A stretch of DNA of 50,479 nt from Desulfuromonadales bacterium (GCA_029210745.1 JARGFI010000019.1:1-50479); one strand, 5' to 3'. Shown: positions 35,527-45,550, counted from the stretch's first letter. Notes: generated from the letters alone by a model not told the origin. Program-made: numbers and translations.

Positions 35527-36306
35527 ATGAGCGCATTTTTCGACATCTCAAATCATTTCCGTTGGGTCCTCGACCTGGTCGATATCGCTCTCGTTGCGTT
35601 TATCATCTATCGTATTATTTTATTGATCAAAGGAACCCGCGCAGTGCAGATGCTGCTCGGTCTGGCGGTCATTCTCGGTGTCTATGTCACTGCGCAAGTC
35701 ACCGGGCTCTACACGTTGCGCTGGATTCTTGATAATTTCCTCTCATCAATTATTCTGGTCATTATTGTTATTTTTCAAAGCGACATTCGTCGCGCGCTGA
35801 TCCATGTGGGACGTAATCCGTTTTTTGCCGATCTCAGCTACAAGGAGGAGGGCGCGGTTCTGGATGAGTTGGCCAAAGCCTGTCTGTTTCTCTCCGGGCG
35901 ACGGATTGGTGCGCTGATCGTGATTGAACGCGAGACCGGTCTCAAGGATTTTCTGGAAGTCGGGGTGGAGCTTGATGCCCAGGTTTCGGGAGAGATTATT
36001 TCTTCGATCTTTTTACCGAATTCCCCGATTCATGACGGTGCGCTGGTGATTCAACAGGGGCGGATGACACGCGCCGGATGTTTCCTTCCGCTCAGTCAGG
36101 AGCCGGGGATCAGCAAGGCTCTCGGTACGCGACACCGTGCCGCACTGGGGTTGACCGAACTGGTCGATGCGGTTGTGATTGTGGTTTCGGAGGAGACGGG
36201 CAAGATCTCGGTGAGTGTTGGCGGGCGCTTGACGCGTAATCTCGACGGCCCGACGCTGCGCAAGGTTCTGGCGCGACTGTTTGAACCGCGGCATAATAAA
36301 GCATAG
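35527..36306 (+). CDS. cdaA: Diadenylate cyclase CdaA
   Basis: CdaA makes cyclic di-AMP from two ATP. The 259-residue product has three N-terminal TM helices (about residues 14-36, 40-62 and 66-88, the last ending in SDIRRAL). A cytoplasmic DAC domain follows with the catalytic DGA at 170-172 (HDGALVI) and RHR at 202-204 (GTRHRAALG). It is followed by the YbbR-domain gene and glmM, the conserved cdaA-cdaR-glmM module in which CdaR and GlmM modulate the cyclase and link c-di-AMP to peptidoglycan precursor synthesis. 34 bases separate it from folP. Confidence 0.97.
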   Translation: MSAFFDISNHFRWVLDLVDIALVAFIIYRIILLIKGTRAVQMLLGLAVILGVYVTAQVTGLYTLRWILDNFLSSIILVIIVIFQSDIRRALIHVGRNPFFADLSYKEEGAVLDELAKACLFLSGRRIGALIVIERETGLKDFLEVGVELDAQVSGEIISSIFLPNSPIHDGALVIQQGRMTRAGCFLPLSQEPGISKALGTRHRAALGLTELVDAVVIVVSEETGKISVSVGGRLTRNLDGPTLRKVLARLFEPRHNKA

Positions 36307-36318
36307 GGTGGCACGACG

Positions 36319-37005
36319 ATGGTCAAGATCATCATGGAAAACTGGTTCTTAAAACTGTTGTCGTTAACTTTTGCGGTGATTCTGTGGTTTTTTGTCATGG
36401 GCGAGCAACGGCTGGAACAGGGTTATTCTGCTTCATTGCAATTGCGGAATATACCCGAGGGGCTGATGATCGCCAACGATGTGCCGAGCACTATCGACGT
36501 GCGGATCAGTGGCCCACGAACGCTGCTGATGAACCTGAAACCGTCTGAGGTCAGACTGTCGGTCGATCTCACCGGACTGAAAGCGGGAGTGACCTCGTTT
36601 AAGCGTCTTGAGGAACAGTTGAATCTTCCTACGGCATTGAAGGTGACGCGGTTGTCTCCCCCGGCGATTGATGTCAGGCTGGAGGCGATCCAGAAAAAAA
36701 TTATTCCGGTTCGCGTTATTTTAAAGGGTGAACTGCCGGCTGTGGCACACATTGGTGGAGTTTATCCGAACCCGGCTCAGGTAGAAATTGAAGGTGCGAA
36801 AAGTCAAGTAAAAAAGATCAATGAGGCGGTCACTGATCCGGTTGAAATTGACGGTGCAATGGCGGATGTTGAGGCTTCTGTCGCCTTGAGTCCGCCTGGG
36901 CAATATGTTTCTTTTTCACAAAAGCAAACTATTCTGGTGAAAGTTGCCATCGTTGTCGATACCGAGGGGCCGCCATCTGCACAGGAGGAGAAACACGGGG
37001 AATGA
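36319..37005 (+). CDS. cdaR: YbbR-domain regulator of diadenylate cyclase
   Basis: A 228-residue protein with one N-terminal TM helix ([20 protein letters not shown], about residues 11-30) and an extracytoplasmic region of YbbR-like repeats. One runs at about residues 40-110 ([32 protein letters not shown]) and another at about 125-200 ([20 protein letters not shown]). In Firmicutes, CdaR with four repeats controls CdaA; this one is shorter, with about two. ATG 36319 and ATG 36334 are both possible starts. Its end overlaps glmM by four bases. Confidence 0.9.
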   Translation: MVKIIMENWFLKLLSLTFAVILWFFVMGEQRLEQGYSASLQLRNIPEGLMIANDVPSTIDVRISGPRTLLMNLKPSEVRLSVDLTGLKAGVTSFKRLEEQLNLPTALKVTRLSPPAIDVRLEAIQKKIIPVRVILKGELPAVAHIGGVYPNPAQVEIEGAKSQVKKINEAVTDPVEIDGAMADVEASVALSPPGQYVSFSQKQTILVKVAIVVDTEGPPSAQEEKHGE

Positions 37006-38375
37006 CGAAGAAACTGTTTGGAACCGATGGGGTTCGCGGGGTTGCCAACACCTATCCAATGACAACCGAGATCGCTATGCAACTCGGGCGCGCGGCGGCC
37101 CATATTTTTAAAAAACACAATGGTCGGCGGCACCGGATTGTCATCGGCAAAGATACCCGGCTTTCAGGATATATGATCGAGAACGCATTGGCGTCGGGAA
37201 TTTGTTCAATGGGGGTCGATGTGGTTCTGGTTGGCCCCCTGCCGACTCCGGGGATTGCTTTTCTGACCGCATCACTGCGAGCAGCTGCCGGCGTGGTGAT
37301 CTCTGCTTCTCACAATCCCTATCAGGATAACGGCATCAAGTTTTTCTCTAATAATGGGTTCAAGCTGCCGGATGCGCTCGAAATCGAGATCGAATCATTG
37401 CTCGACGACAGCCGCCTTGACGCCCTACGTCCGACCGCTGCTGAAGTCGGAAAAGCCGTACGTCTCGACGATGCTGTTGGCCGCTATATTGTTTTTTTGA
37501 AGCACACTTTTCCCAAGCAGCTGGATCTTAACGGTTTAAAAATCGTCCTTGATTGTGCCCATGGCGCGGCCTACAAAGTCGCTCCCGCAGTGTTACGCGA
37601 GCTGGGTGCCGAGGTGATCACCATCGGGGTAACCCCGGATGGGATGAATATTAACGCCGGTTGTGGATCGCTCTACCCCGAAGTCATGGCCGCAGCGGTG
37701 CGTGAGCATCAGGCCGATCTCGGAATTGCCCTGGACGGTGATGCCGACCGGGTGATCTTTGTAGACGAGCATGGACGCGAAGTTGACGGGGATCATATCA
37801 TGGCGATTTGTGCAACCGATCTGCTTGAACGGGGGGAATTGGCGCGCAAGACACTGGTCTCGACTGTGATGAGCAATATGGGGCTGGATATCGCCATGCG
37901 CAAAGCCGGTGGCAAAATGATCCGGACGGCGGTCGGTGACCGTTATGTCGTCGAAGAGATGCGTCAGGGCGGTTACAGTCTGGGCGGCGAGCAATCGGGA
38001 CATATGATTTTTCTCGATCATAATACCACCGGTGACGGCACACTTTCGGCGTTGCAGGTGCTGGCAATCATCCAGCGCTCGGGTAAACGTTTGTCAGAGC
38101 TGGCGCAGGTAATGACCGCTTTGCCGCAGATTCTGCTCAATGTCAGAGTTGCTGAGCGCAAAGATCTTGGGGATGTTCCGGAAGTTTCCCGGGTGATCAA
38201 AGCGGTCGAATCGGAACTTGGCAAGAATGGCCGGGTGCTGATCCGCTACTCGGGAACCGAGCCACTGTTACGGATCATGCTCGAAGGGCCGGAACAGCGC
38301 CGGATTGAAGAGCTGGCGAATGATATCGCTGCCGCTGTTGTGCAGCATCTTGGCGGGCATCGGGAAGGGAAATAA
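37002..38375 (+). CDS. glmM: Phosphoglucosamine mutase
   Basis: GlmM converts glucosamine-6-phosphate to glucosamine-1-phosphate on the way to UDP-GlcNAc for peptidoglycan and LPS. The 457-residue product is complete: [14 protein letters not shown] at the N-terminus, the phosphoserine loop [15 protein letters not shown] with catalytic Ser103, the metal site [21 protein letters not shown] and the phosphate-binding [12 protein letters not shown]. It overlaps cdaR by four bases, giving tight coupling in the c-di-AMP/cell wall module; GlmM inhibits CdaA in Gram-positive bacteria. Confidence 0.98.
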   Translation: MTKKLFGTDGVRGVANTYPMTTEIAMQLGRAAAHIFKKHNGRRHRIVIGKDTRLSGYMIENALASGICSMGVDVVLVGPLPTPGIAFLTASLRAAAGVVISASHNPYQDNGIKFFSNNGFKLPDALEIEIESLLDDSRLDALRPTAAEVGKAVRLDDAVGRYIVFLKHTFPKQLDLNGLKIVLDCAHGAAYKVAPAVLRELGAEVITIGVTPDGMNINAGCGSLYPEVMAAAVREHQADLGIALDGDADRVIFVDEHGREVDGDHIMAICATDLLERGELARKTLVSTVMSNMGLDIAMRKAGGKMIRTAVGDRYVVEEMRQGGYSLGGEQSGHMIFLDHNTTGDGTLSALQVLAIIQRSGKRLSELAQVMTALPQILLNVRVAERKDLGDVPEVSRVIKAVESELGKNGRVLIRYSGTEPLLRIMLEGPEQRRIEELANDIAAAVVQHLGGHREGK

Positions 38376-38378
38376 CAG

Positions 38379-39095
38379 ATGGCGAAGCTGGGGGTCAATG
38401 TTGATCATATTGCTACAGTTCGTCAGGCACGGGGAACGATTGAGCCTGATCCGGTGACTGCGGCACTCCTTGCGGAACTGGCCGGAGCAGACGGGATTAC
38501 CGTTCACCTGCGCGAGGACCGGCGGCACATCCAGGATCGTGATGTTGAAATTTTGCGCGCGACGGTGCAGACGCGGCTCAACCTGGAGATGGCGGCGACT
38601 GACGAAATGGTGGCTATCGCCGAGCGGCTGCTTCCTGACCAGGTGACACTGGTGCCGGAAAAACGTCAGGAATTGACGACTGAAGGCGGTCTGGATGTCA
38701 TCGGAAACGCAGCCCAGCTGCGCCCTTACATTGCCCGTCTGGGTCAAGCGGGGATTGTTGTCAGCCTCTTTGTCGATCCAGATGCCGCGCAGATCAAGGC
38801 GTCACGGGAGGTGGGCGGCAATGCCGTTGAGATCCACACCGGCACCTATTGTGATGCTCCGACCGAGGCGCGGCGGGCCACTGAACTGGAAAAAATACGT
38901 CAGGCGATTAGCTGCGGGCACGAGTCAGCCCTGGTGGTCAACGCCGGGCACGGTCTGAATTACCGGAATGTCCGGGAGGTGGTCGCGCTTGGTGGCGTGG
39001 AAGAGTACAATATCGGTCATGCCATTATCTCTCGCGCGCTGCTGGTCGGGCTGGACCGCGCGGTGCGCGAGATGGCAACACTGGTACGGTGCTGA
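38379..39095 (+). CDS. pdxJ: Pyridoxine 5'-phosphate synthase
   Basis: PdxJ condenses 3-amino-2-oxopropyl phosphate with 1-deoxyxylulose-5-phosphate to form vitamin B6. The 238-residue product has the family hallmarks: [17 protein letters not shown] at the N-terminus, [36 protein letters not shown] and the C-terminal [19 protein letters not shown]. It starts three bases after the glmM stop and ends one base before acpS, so all three are in one unit; pdxJ-acpS is a widespread pair. Confidence 0.98.
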   Translation: MAKLGVNVDHIATVRQARGTIEPDPVTAALLAELAGADGITVHLREDRRHIQDRDVEILRATVQTRLNLEMAATDEMVAIAERLLPDQVTLVPEKRQELTTEGGLDVIGNAAQLRPYIARLGQAGIVVSLFVDPDAAQIKASREVGGNAVEIHTGTYCDAPTEARRATELEKIRQAISCGHESALVVNAGHGLNYRNVREVVALGGVEEYNIGHAIISRALLVGLDRAVREMATLVRC

Positions 39096-39096
39096 T

Positions 39097-39480
39097 ATGG
39101 CTATCGCCGGGATAGGCACCGACATTGTCCGGGTCGAACGCTTTAGGGAATTTCTCAAAATGGGAAAAACCGGAATCATCGAGCGCATTTTTACCCCGGA
39201 GGAACGGGCCTACGCTTTAGGAAAGAAAGACCCTGCTACGCACCTGTCGGCACGCTTTGCGGCGAAAGAGGCCTTCCTTAAAGCCCTTGGTCTTGGCCTG
39301 CGCGAAGGGGTTCATTGGCGCGATATTGAGGTGCGTAACGATGCCCTTGGCAAGCCGTCATTGTTTTTTGGTGGCCGGGCCGCGGAAATTATTGCTGAAC
39401 GCAACCTGAGCAATGTCCAGTTGAGTTACAGTCATGAACGTGAATATGCGGTGGCGATGGTGACGGTGGAGATGGTATGA
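39097..39480 (+). CDS. acpS: Holo-[acyl-carrier-protein] synthase
   Basis: AcpS transfers phosphopantetheine from CoA to acyl carrier protein. From ATG 39097 the product is 127 residues, the usual length, beginning MAIAGIGTDIVRVERFREF with the metal-binding Asp, then the ARFAAKEAFLKALGLGL motif with the catalytic Glu and Lys, and LSYSHEREYAVAMVTVE. The frame is open upstream inside pdxJ, but the conserved N-terminus fixes the start. Its end overlaps the next gene by four bases (ATGA). Confidence 0.97.
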   Translation: MAIAGIGTDIVRVERFREFLKMGKTGIIERIFTPEERAYALGKKDPATHLSARFAAKEAFLKALGLGLREGVHWRDIEVRNDALGKPSLFFGGRAAEIIAERNLSNVQLSYSHEREYAVAMVTVEMV

Positions 39481-41042
39481 AGCTGCTAACCGCCGTGGAA
39501 ATGCGTGAGCTTGATCGTCGGGCGATGGAAGAAATCGGCATCCCCGGCGCGGTACTGATGGAGAGTGCCGGGCGCGGCGCGGCGGAACTACTGGCTGAAC
39601 GTTATGCAGATCTCTTTCCCGGTCCGGTGTTGATCCTCGCGGGGAAGGGGAACAACGGCGGAGACGGGTTTGTTATTGCCCGCTGGTTACTGAACCGTGG
39701 CTGGCAGGTGCAGACGATTGTCCTCGATGCACCTGCGGCAACCGGCGGCGATGCCGGGCTCAATCTCGATATTCTGCAACGTTGCGGCGCTACGGTCACT
39801 GCGGTTACGACTGATGAGCAATTGAGCTCCGCCCTCGCGGCGCATTCCGGCGTGATTCTGGTTGATGCCCTGCTGGGAACCGGTCTGGCCAACCCGGTCA
39901 GTGGACGCTATGCCGTTGCCATCGATTGGCTGGGGGCGCAGCGCGCACCGCTGGTTGCAGTCGACATCCCTTCGGGGGTCGATGCCACGACCGGCGCGAT
40001 TCTTGGCCGCGCGGCACGTGCCGATTTGACCGTGACCTTCGCCGCCGCCAAGGTCGGGCATGCCGTCAGTCCCGGGTTTTCCTGTTGTGGTGAGCTGAAA
40101 ATTGTGGATATCGGTATCCCGGCGACCTTAAGTGCCTCAACCGGCGATAACCACTGGTTGATTGAAGCCGCCGAAGCAGCGCGGTTGTTGCCGTTGCGTC
40201 CCGTGAATGGCCACAAAGGAACATTCGGCCACCTGCTGGCGTTGGCCGGTTCCCCCGGCAAGACGGGAGCCGCGACGCTGACCGCCGCTGCGGCGGTGCG
40301 TGGCGGTGCGGGTCTGGTTACCCTGGCTTGCCCCGCAACCATTCACGATATCATGGAAATCAAGCTGACCGAAGCGATGACCGTGGCCTTGCCCGATCAC
40401 GATGGGCACCTCGGTGAGGATTCGTTGGTTCCTTTGAACGCCCTGCTGGACAATAAATCAGCATTGGCGCTTGGTCCGGGGTTGGGGATGTCCGGGCAGA
40501 CAGTCCGCCTGGTCCGGCGCATCGTTGGTGAATCGTCGCTGCCGCTGGTGGTTGATGCCGACGGCCTGAACGCGCTGGCGGGACACTGTCATGTGCTTAA
40601 GGAACGTCCTCGCGCCAGGACAATTCTGACTCCGCACCCGGGGGAGATGGCGCGCCTTCTCGGCTGTGGTGTCGCTGCGGTGGAAGCGGAACGGATCAAA
40701 TGTGCACGAGAATTTGCGATGGAGTACGGGGTTGTGCTGCTCCTCAAAGGCGCGCGAACCATTATTGCTCTTCCTGACGGGCGCATCAGGATTAACTCCA
40801 GTGGTAATCCGGTGCTGGCGACGGGGGGGAGCGGCGACGTCCTGACCGGGTTGATCGGCGCGCTTCTGGCACAGGGATTGACGGTTGATGATGCTGCTGT
40901 GCTAGGCAGCTATCTGCATGGGGCTGCGGCTGATCACTGGGCTGCGCGCCATGGTGACGCCGGAATGACCGCAACCGAACTGCTCAATGAACTTCCTGCC
41001 GCCTGGCGGGAACTGCGACTGATAAGGAGTCAGACATGTTGA
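39477..41042 (+). CDS. nnr: Bifunctional NAD(P)HX epimerase / ADP-dependent dehydratase
   Basis: This protein repairs NAD(P)H damaged by hydration. The 521-residue fusion has a YjeF N-terminal epimerase domain (about residues 1-215: LDRRAMEEIGIPGAVLMESA, GKGNNGGDGFVIARWL, VDIPSGVDATTG). A C-terminal ribokinase-like dehydratase domain follows (about 230-505: NGHKGTFGHLLALAGS, ALGPGLG, DADGLNAL, TPHPGEMARLLG, and the catalytic TGGSGDVLTGLIGALLAQG). acpS next to this gene is common in bacteria. It overlaps both neighbours by a few bases. Confidence 0.96.
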   Translation: MKLLTAVEMRELDRRAMEEIGIPGAVLMESAGRGAAELLAERYADLFPGPVLILAGKGNNGGDGFVIARWLLNRGWQVQTIVLDAPAATGGDAGLNLDILQRCGATVTAVTTDEQLSSALAAHSGVILVDALLGTGLANPVSGRYAVAIDWLGAQRAPLVAVDIPSGVDATTGAILGRAARADLTVTFAAAKVGHAVSPGFSCCGELKIVDIGIPATLSASTGDNHWLIEAAEAARLLPLRPVNGHKGTFGHLLALAGSPGKTGAATLTAAAAVRGGAGLVTLACPATIHDIMEIKLTEAMTVALPDHDGHLGEDSLVPLNALLDNKSALALGPGLGMSGQTVRLVRRIVGESSLPLVVDADGLNALAGHCHVLKERPRARTILTPHPGEMARLLGCGVAAVEAERIKCAREFAMEYGVVLLLKGARTIIALPDGRIRINSSGNPVLATGGSGDVLTGLIGALLAQGLTVDDAAVLGSYLHGAAADHWAARHGDAGMTATELLNELPAAWRELRLIRSQTC

Positions 41043-41479
41043 CGGCCAAAGATATAATGACCCGGGATGTTCACTCGGTGACACCTGAAACAACGATTGA
41101 AGAACTGGCGAAAATTTTCGTTGAGACGCGCGTTAACGCACTCCCGGTGATCGAAAACGGGAAGCTGTACGGGCAGGTTTCACAGAACGATCTGGTCGAG
41201 CGCGATCAACCGTTGCATATCCCGACGGTGATTTCGATTTTCGATTGGGTTATCTACCTCGAAAGTGACAAGACGTTTCGCGAAGAAGTACGCAAGATGT
41301 CCGCCCGGACGGTACGTGATATCTGTCGCATCGATGTGCCGACCTGTACCCCGGCAACTCCGGTGAGTGAAATAGCGGCCCTGATGGCGGGCAAGGCCGC
41401 TCATCTGGTTCCGGTCGTGGAGAACGAGCGGGTGGTCGGGGTGGTCGGACGTCTCGATATTATCCGTTCAATGGGGTAA
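41036..41479 (+). CDS. CBS-domain pair protein
   Basis: A 147-residue protein made of two CBS domains: residues 4-60 (MTRDVHSVTPETTIEELAKI, VNALPVIENGKLYGQVSQND) and about 90-147 (ICRIDVPTCTPATPVSEIAA, AAHLVPVVENERVVGVVGRL). An insert between them contains the FDWVIYLESDKTFREEV segment. CBS pairs bind adenosine nucleotides and act as energy or c-di-AMP sensors; which ligand binds here cannot be told. It overlaps the NAD(P)HX repair gene by seven bases and is followed five bases later by tsaE. Confidence 0.92.
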   Translation: MLTAKDIMTRDVHSVTPETTIEELAKIFVETRVNALPVIENGKLYGQVSQNDLVERDQPLHIPTVISIFDWVIYLESDKTFREEVRKMSARTVRDICRIDVPTCTPATPVSEIAALMAGKAAHLVPVVENERVVGVVGRLDIIRSMG

Positions 41480-41484
41480 CAGCG

Positions 41485-41970
41485 GTGTCCGAACGGGTAG
41501 TAGTGACCGTTTCTCCGGAGGAGACCCGGGCTTTTGCCCGGAGTCTCGGCGAACAGTTGGACAAGCCACTGACGATCTGGCTGAGTGGTCCGCTTGGTGC
41601 CGGAAAAACCTGTTTCGCTCAGGGGGTCGCAGCGGGACTTGGAGTTCCGCCTGATGAGCCGGTCGTTAGCCCCAGTTACACGCTGATGAATCTGTATCAG
41701 GGGCGTTTGCCTCTGTATCATTTCGATTACTATCGTTTGTCCCATCCTGACGAGCTCGATGATCTCGGCGGCGATGAATTTATTGAGGATGGCGGCGTTT
41801 CTGTGGTCGAATGGGCTGATCGTTTCGACCGCTGTGCCGGGTACGGGGGCGGAGCGCGCGCGGGGGTACATATTGAGCTGAAAATAGTTGCCGCCTCTCG
41901 CCGTGAAATCGTTTGTCGCGCCTGCGGAACAGATGCCGAGGTATTGCTGTCGCGACTCTTTGCTGCATGA
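41485..41970 (+). CDS. tsaE: tRNA t6A biosynthesis ATPase TsaE
   Basis: TsaE is the ATPase that, with TsaB and TsaD, makes N6-threonylcarbamoyl adenosine at position 37 of ANN-decoding tRNAs. The 161-residue product has the P-loop SGPLGAGKTCFAQGVA, SPSYTLMNLYQG, LYHFDYYRL and VSVVEWADRF, all family signatures. The start is GTG at 41485, five bases after the CBS gene stop; the binding site is weak, so translation may rely on coupling. TsaB and TsaD are not in the window. It is the last gene of the ftsH-to-tsaE run. Confidence 0.96.
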   Translation: MSERVVVTVSPEETRAFARSLGEQLDKPLTIWLSGPLGAGKTCFAQGVAAGLGVPPDEPVVSPSYTLMNLYQGRLPLYHFDYYRLSHPDELDDLGGDEFIEDGGVSVVEWADRFDRCAGYGGGARAGVHIELKIVAASRREIVCRACGTDAEVLLSRLFAA

Positions 41971-42015
41971 AAAGTTGCTGTTGGTCAGGGTTAAGCCAAA
42001 CACTGGAAAAATGTT

Positions 42016-42044
42016 TTGACCGCAGGGGGTAATCCTGCTATTTA
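42016..42044 (+). promoter_or_regulatory. Sigma70-type promoter of lysC
   Basis: TTGACC (42016-42021) and TATTTA (42039-42044) with a 17-base spacer lie in the 142-base gap between tsaE and lysC. The transcript would have a leader of about 60 bases with two short hairpins: CGGG-TTCG-CCCG at about 42066-42077, and CCGCA/TGCGG after it. The leader is too short for a lysine riboswitch. Confidence 0.65.
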
Positions 42045-42112
42045 ATCGAACTCCGGGTATGATCCGGGTTCGCCCGCATGATGCGGTGAAGCACTAGGGA
42101 GGACACAGTTCT

Positions 42113-43342
42113 ATGGCTTTAGTCGTACAAAAATATGGTGGTACGTCGGTCGGTGATGTGGAGCGCATTCGCAATGTTGCACGACGCATCGGCCGAACCT
42201 ATGACGACGGGAATGATGTCGTTGTTATTGTTTCGGCGATGTCCGGTGAAACCAACAAGTTGGTGGCACTCGCCAACGAGATGTGTGAGTTCCCGAGTGA
42301 GCGCGAGTATGACGTTCTGGTTTCAACCGGCGAACAGGTAACCATCGCGCTGCTGGCCATGTGCCTCCAGTCCATGGGGTACAACGCAAAAAGTTATCTC
42401 GGGCACCAGATTCCGATTTACACCGACAGTGCGTACAGTAAAGCACGGATTGAGGAGATCGGTGACAAGAACATCCGCGAAGACATCAAGAACGGGACAA
42501 TTATCATCGTTGCCGGTTTTCAGGGGATTGACCGCCACGGCAGTATCACCACGCTCGGACGGGGTGGTTCCGATACCTCCGCGGTGGCCGTCGCGGCGGC
42601 ACTCAAGGCGGATGTGTGCGAAATCTACACCGACGTCGATGGAGTCTATACGACCGATCCGCGGATTGTTCCCGAAGCATCGAAGGTCAACAAGATTTCG
42701 TACGACGAGATGCTGGAGATGGCGTCACTGGGCGCAAAAATTCTCCAGATCCGCAGTGTCGAATTTGCCAAGAAATATGACGTGGTGATTCACGTTCGAT
42801 CGAGTTTCAACGATAACCCCGGAACTCTGGTGATGAAGGAGGATGCCGATATGGAAACTGTACTGGTTTCAGGAATTACTTACAATAAGGATGAAGCAAA
42901 AATTTCAGTGATCCGGGTTCCAGATAAACCGGGCATTGCCGCGAAGCTCTTTTCGCCACTGTCCGCGGCGAACATTACGGTCGACATGATTATTCAGAAT
43001 GTGTCGCACGAGGGGTTCACCGATCTGACTTTTACGGTGCCGAACGCTGACTACAAGAAGGCGTTGAAGATCGTCAATGAGGCGGCGGGTACCATCGAGG
43101 CCGGCGGCGTGGTCAGCGACGAACAGATTTCGAAAGTCTCGATCGTTGGTGTCGGTATGCGCTCACATTCTGGCGTGGCCAGCAAAATGTTCCAGACCCT
43201 TTCTGCCGAAGGAATCAATATTCAGATGATCTCGACGAGTGAAATCAAGGTTTCCTGTGTCATTGACTCTAAATATACAGAATTGGCGGTACGTGTACTG
43301 CACGATGTTTTTGGCTTGGCCAAAGAGGCCACCGAGGAATAA
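42113..43342 (+). CDS. lysC: Aspartate kinase (alpha chain, two ACT domains)
   Basis: It phosphorylates aspartate, the first step to lysine, threonine, methionine and diaminopimelate. The 409-residue product has the kinase domain ([79 protein letters not shown]). Two C-terminal ACT domains follow (about residues 265-330 and 340-405: [20 protein letters not shown] and [19 protein letters not shown]). AGGGAGGACAC precedes the ATG. An internal start at 42851 probably yields a separate regulatory beta chain. Feedback inhibition by lysine and/or threonine is expected of this type. cimA follows 46 bases later. Confidence 0.98.
   Translation: MALVVQKYGGTSVGDVERIRNVARRIGRTYDDGNDVVVIVSAMSGETNKLVALANEMCEFPSEREYDVLVSTGEQVTIALLAMCLQSMGYNAKSYLGHQIPIYTDSAYSKARIEEIGDKNIREDIKNGTIIIVAGFQGIDRHGSITTLGRGGSDTSAVAVAAALKADVCEIYTDVDGVYTTDPRIVPEASKVNKISYDEMLEMASLGAKILQIRSVEFAKKYDVVIHVRSSFNDNPGTLVMKEDADMETVLVSGITYNKDEAKISVIRVPDKPGIAAKLFSPLSAANITVDMIIQNVSHEGFTDLTFTVPNADYKKALKIVNEAAGTIEAGGVVSDEQISKVSIVGVGMRSHSGVASKMFQTLSAEGINIQMISTSEIKVSCVIDSKYTELAVRVLHDVFGLAKEATEE
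42851..43342 (+). CDS. Predicted aspartate kinase beta subunit (internal in-frame start)
   Basis: Inside lysC an in-frame ATG at 42851 is preceded by AAGGAGGA at 42836-42843, a near-perfect ribosome binding site at a seven-base spacing. Translation from it gives a 163-residue chain ([17 protein letters not shown] onwards) holding exactly the two ACT domains and nothing of the kinase domain. Aspartate kinases of B. subtilis (LysC) and Corynebacterium are known alpha2-beta2 enzymes whose beta chain is made from such an internal start. The strong signal at the domain border supports the same here, but expression is not shown. Confidence 0.7.
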   Translation: METVLVSGITYNKDEAKISVIRVPDKPGIAAKLFSPLSAANITVDMIIQNVSHEGFTDLTFTVPNADYKKALKIVNEAAGTIEAGGVVSDEQISKVSIVGVGMRSHSGVASKMFQTLSAEGINIQMISTSEIKVSCVIDSKYTELAVRVLHDVFGLAKEATEE

Positions 43343-43388
43343 GGTCGACCGGATAACCGTGTGCAATGGATTCAAGTCGGGGGCAGGA

Positions 43389-44954
43389 ATGATTCGTTTA
43401 TACGATACAACACTACGTGACGGAACACAGGCTGAGGATATCTCCTTTCAGGTGATAGACAAGGTGCGGATTGCCCAGAAACTGGATGAATTGGGGATTC
43501 ACTATATTGAGGGAGGATGGCCCGGTTCAAATCCAAAAGATATTGCATTTTTTAAAGATATCAAGGATATCACCCTGCATCAGGCGAAGATTGCTGCTTT
43601 CGGATCGACCCGGCGGGCCCGTGTCACTCCCGCGGAAGACAATAATATCCAGACATTGATCGAAGCCCGCCCCGATGTCGTCACAATTTTCGGCAAGACC
43701 TGGGATTTTCATGTGCGCGAAGCATTACGGATCAGTCTCGATGAAAACCTTGATCTTATCAATGACTCGCTCGCTTATCTCAAGGAACACGTCGGTGAAG
43801 TTATCTATGATGCCGAACACTTTTTTGATGGTTACAAGGCGAATCCCGATTATGCGTTGAAGACTCTGGAGGCAGCCCGCGACGCAGGGGTCGATTGTAT
43901 TGTCCTGTGCGATACTAACGGCGGAACGATGCCGTTCGAGGTTGCTGCCATTATCCAGGCAGTCAAGGGCAGGATCTCGACGCCGCTCGGTATTCACACC
44001 CACAATGACGGGGAATGTGCCGTGGCCAACGCGCTGGTGGCCGTCGAAAACGGCATTGTTCATGTTCAGGGGACGATCAACGGGTTCGGTGAGCGTTGCG
44101 GCAATGCGAACCTTTGTTCCATCATTCCTGCGCTCAAGCTGAAGATGAAGAAGGATTGTGTCACCGACAAACAATTGCACAACCTGCGTGTCGTTTCCCG
44201 TTATGTCTATGAACTGGCCAATCTGATTCCGAACAAGCATCAACCTTACGTCGGTAATTCGGCTTTCGCCCATAAAGGCGGGGTACACGTCTCGGCCATC
44301 CAGCGCCACCCTGAAACCTACGAGCATATTCGCCCCGAGTATGTCGGGAATGTGACTCGCGTGCTGGTATCCGATCTTTCCGGGCGCGCCAATATCCTTG
44401 CCAAGGCCGAAGAGTTTAATATCGACATTGACAGCAAGGATCCGCTGACCCTTGAATTGCTTGAAGAGATCAAGGAGATGGAGAATCGGGGCTATCAGTT
44501 TGAGGGTGCCGAGGCCTCGTTTGAATTGCTGATGCGCAAAGCGTTGGGGACGGTGCGTCAATATTTTACGGTCCTTGGTTTTCGCGTCATTGACAGCCAG
44601 CGCAGTGGCGATGTCAAACCCTTTTCCGAGGCGACGGTGCAGGTTAAGGTCGGCGGCAAGATTGAGCATACCGCTGCGGAGGGGCGCGGACCGGTCAATG
44701 CTCTCGATAATGCTTTGCGCAAGGCCCTGGAAGGTTTTTATCCGCAAATCAAAGAGATCAAACTGTTCGATTACAAGGTTCGCGTCCTTCCGGCCGGCGA
44801 GGGGACTGCATCGATGACTCGGGTGTTGATTGAATCTGGAGACAGCCTCACGCGCTGGGGGACTGTTGGCGTCAGTGATAACATTATCGACGCGTCATAT
44901 CGAGCATTGGTCGATGCCCTGCTCTACAAACTGGTCAAGGATCAAAACGATTAA
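43389..44954 (+). CDS. cimA: (R)-citramalate synthase
   Basis: CimA condenses acetyl-CoA with pyruvate to form citramalate, the threonine-independent entry to isoleucine used by Geobacter and relatives. From ATG 43389 (site GGGGGCAGGA) the product is 521 residues. It has the catalytic [26 protein letters not shown], the metal-binding [14 protein letters not shown], a [15 protein letters not shown] segment, and a C-terminal LeuA-type allosteric domain (about residues 385-520). Residues such as [17 protein letters not shown] mark the CimA/NifV-like branch rather than LeuA. A longer open frame upstream is not conserved. Close linkage with lysC places two branch-point enzymes of aspartate-family and isoleucine metabolism together. 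Confidence 0.95.
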   Translation: MIRLYDTTLRDGTQAEDISFQVIDKVRIAQKLDELGIHYIEGGWPGSNPKDIAFFKDIKDITLHQAKIAAFGSTRRARVTPAEDNNIQTLIEARPDVVTIFGKTWDFHVREALRISLDENLDLINDSLAYLKEHVGEVIYDAEHFFDGYKANPDYALKTLEAARDAGVDCIVLCDTNGGTMPFEVAAIIQAVKGRISTPLGIHTHNDGECAVANALVAVENGIVHVQGTINGFGERCGNANLCSIIPALKLKMKKDCVTDKQLHNLRVVSRYVYELANLIPNKHQPYVGNSAFAHKGGVHVSAIQRHPETYEHIRPEYVGNVTRVLVSDLSGRANILAKAEEFNIDIDSKDPLTLELLEEIKEMENRGYQFEGAEASFELLMRKALGTVRQYFTVLGFRVIDSQRSGDVKPFSEATVQVKVGGKIEHTAAEGRGPVNALDNALRKALEGFYPQIKEIKLFDYKVRVLPAGEGTASMTRVLIESGDSLTRWGTVGVSDNIIDASYRALVDALLYKLVKDQND

Positions 44955-45510
44955 CACACCCTCTCGCGGCCCCCTGCTGCTGACCGTTGTCGCTCTTATC
45001 CTCTATGCATTTACTTTCGGTCGGGCCACACTGCGTGATTCACGTGTGTTCCCGGCCGTTCCACTCTCTGTTGATAATAAAATCTGGATCGCACATGGTG
45101 ACGGTTTTCGCGCACGAATTGTTCGCCAATATAATGACGAAACCACCGCGCAAGACGTCATAAAAATGGCGGGCATGGTTGTGCCTCAGGGTGCGGGAGG
45201 AAATTTCGCAGATTCAACCCGTTTAGAGAGTGGACAAATCTTGTCCGTCGTCCTTAAAAACGGCGAAGTTGCGGGTTTTAAGGTTGCATGGATGCCTGCC
45301 GCTCAGCGCATGTCGCTGGGCATACCACTGCATCCGGATCGCATGAAAAAGGAAGATTGGGAACAATTGTCAGGGATTGGAGAAAAAATGGCCACACGGA
45401 TCATCCGTGACCGTCATGAAAATGGCGATTTCGTTTCAATCGAGGGACTGAAACGTGTAAAAGGGGTCGGCAACGCACTGATCGCTCGCTGGAAGGGATA
45501 TTTTCAATAA
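44914..45510 (+). CDS. Membrane-anchored helix-hairpin-helix (ComEA-like) protein
   Basis: A 198-residue protein with an N-terminal TM anchor ([18 protein letters not shown], about residues 18-35), a 90-residue extracytoplasmic part, and a C-terminal double helix-hairpin-helix ([20 protein letters not shown], then [18 protein letters not shown]) that binds DNA backbone in ComEA-type proteins. ComEA proteins pull DNA in during transformation, but HhH tails also occur in other roles. The start is uncertain: ATG 44914 is the last in-frame ATG and lies 41 bases inside cimA; no start codon with a good site was seen between the cimA stop and the TM helix. Confidence 0.75.
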   Translation: MPCSTNWSRIKTINTPSRGPLLLTVVALILYAFTFGRATLRDSRVFPAVPLSVDNKIWIAHGDGFRARIVRQYNDETTAQDVIKMAGMVVPQGAGGNFADSTRLESGQILSVVLKNGEVAGFKVAWMPAAQRMSLGIPLHPDRMKKEDWEQLSGIGEKMATRIIRDRHENGDFVSIEGLKRVKGVGNALIARWKGYFQ

Positions 45511-45550
45511 CCGGGAAGTTATTGTAACTATCTGATGTTAAGTGGATATT

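Noticed and set aside
41971-42112. Lysine riboswitch in front of lysC
   Set aside because: The predicted leader is about 60 bases with two short hairpins; a lysine riboswitch needs about 170-190 bases and a five-helix junction.
43725-44747. Antisense open frame opposite cimA
   Set aside because: It is fully contained opposite a conserved enzyme and shows no family signature or ribosome binding site.
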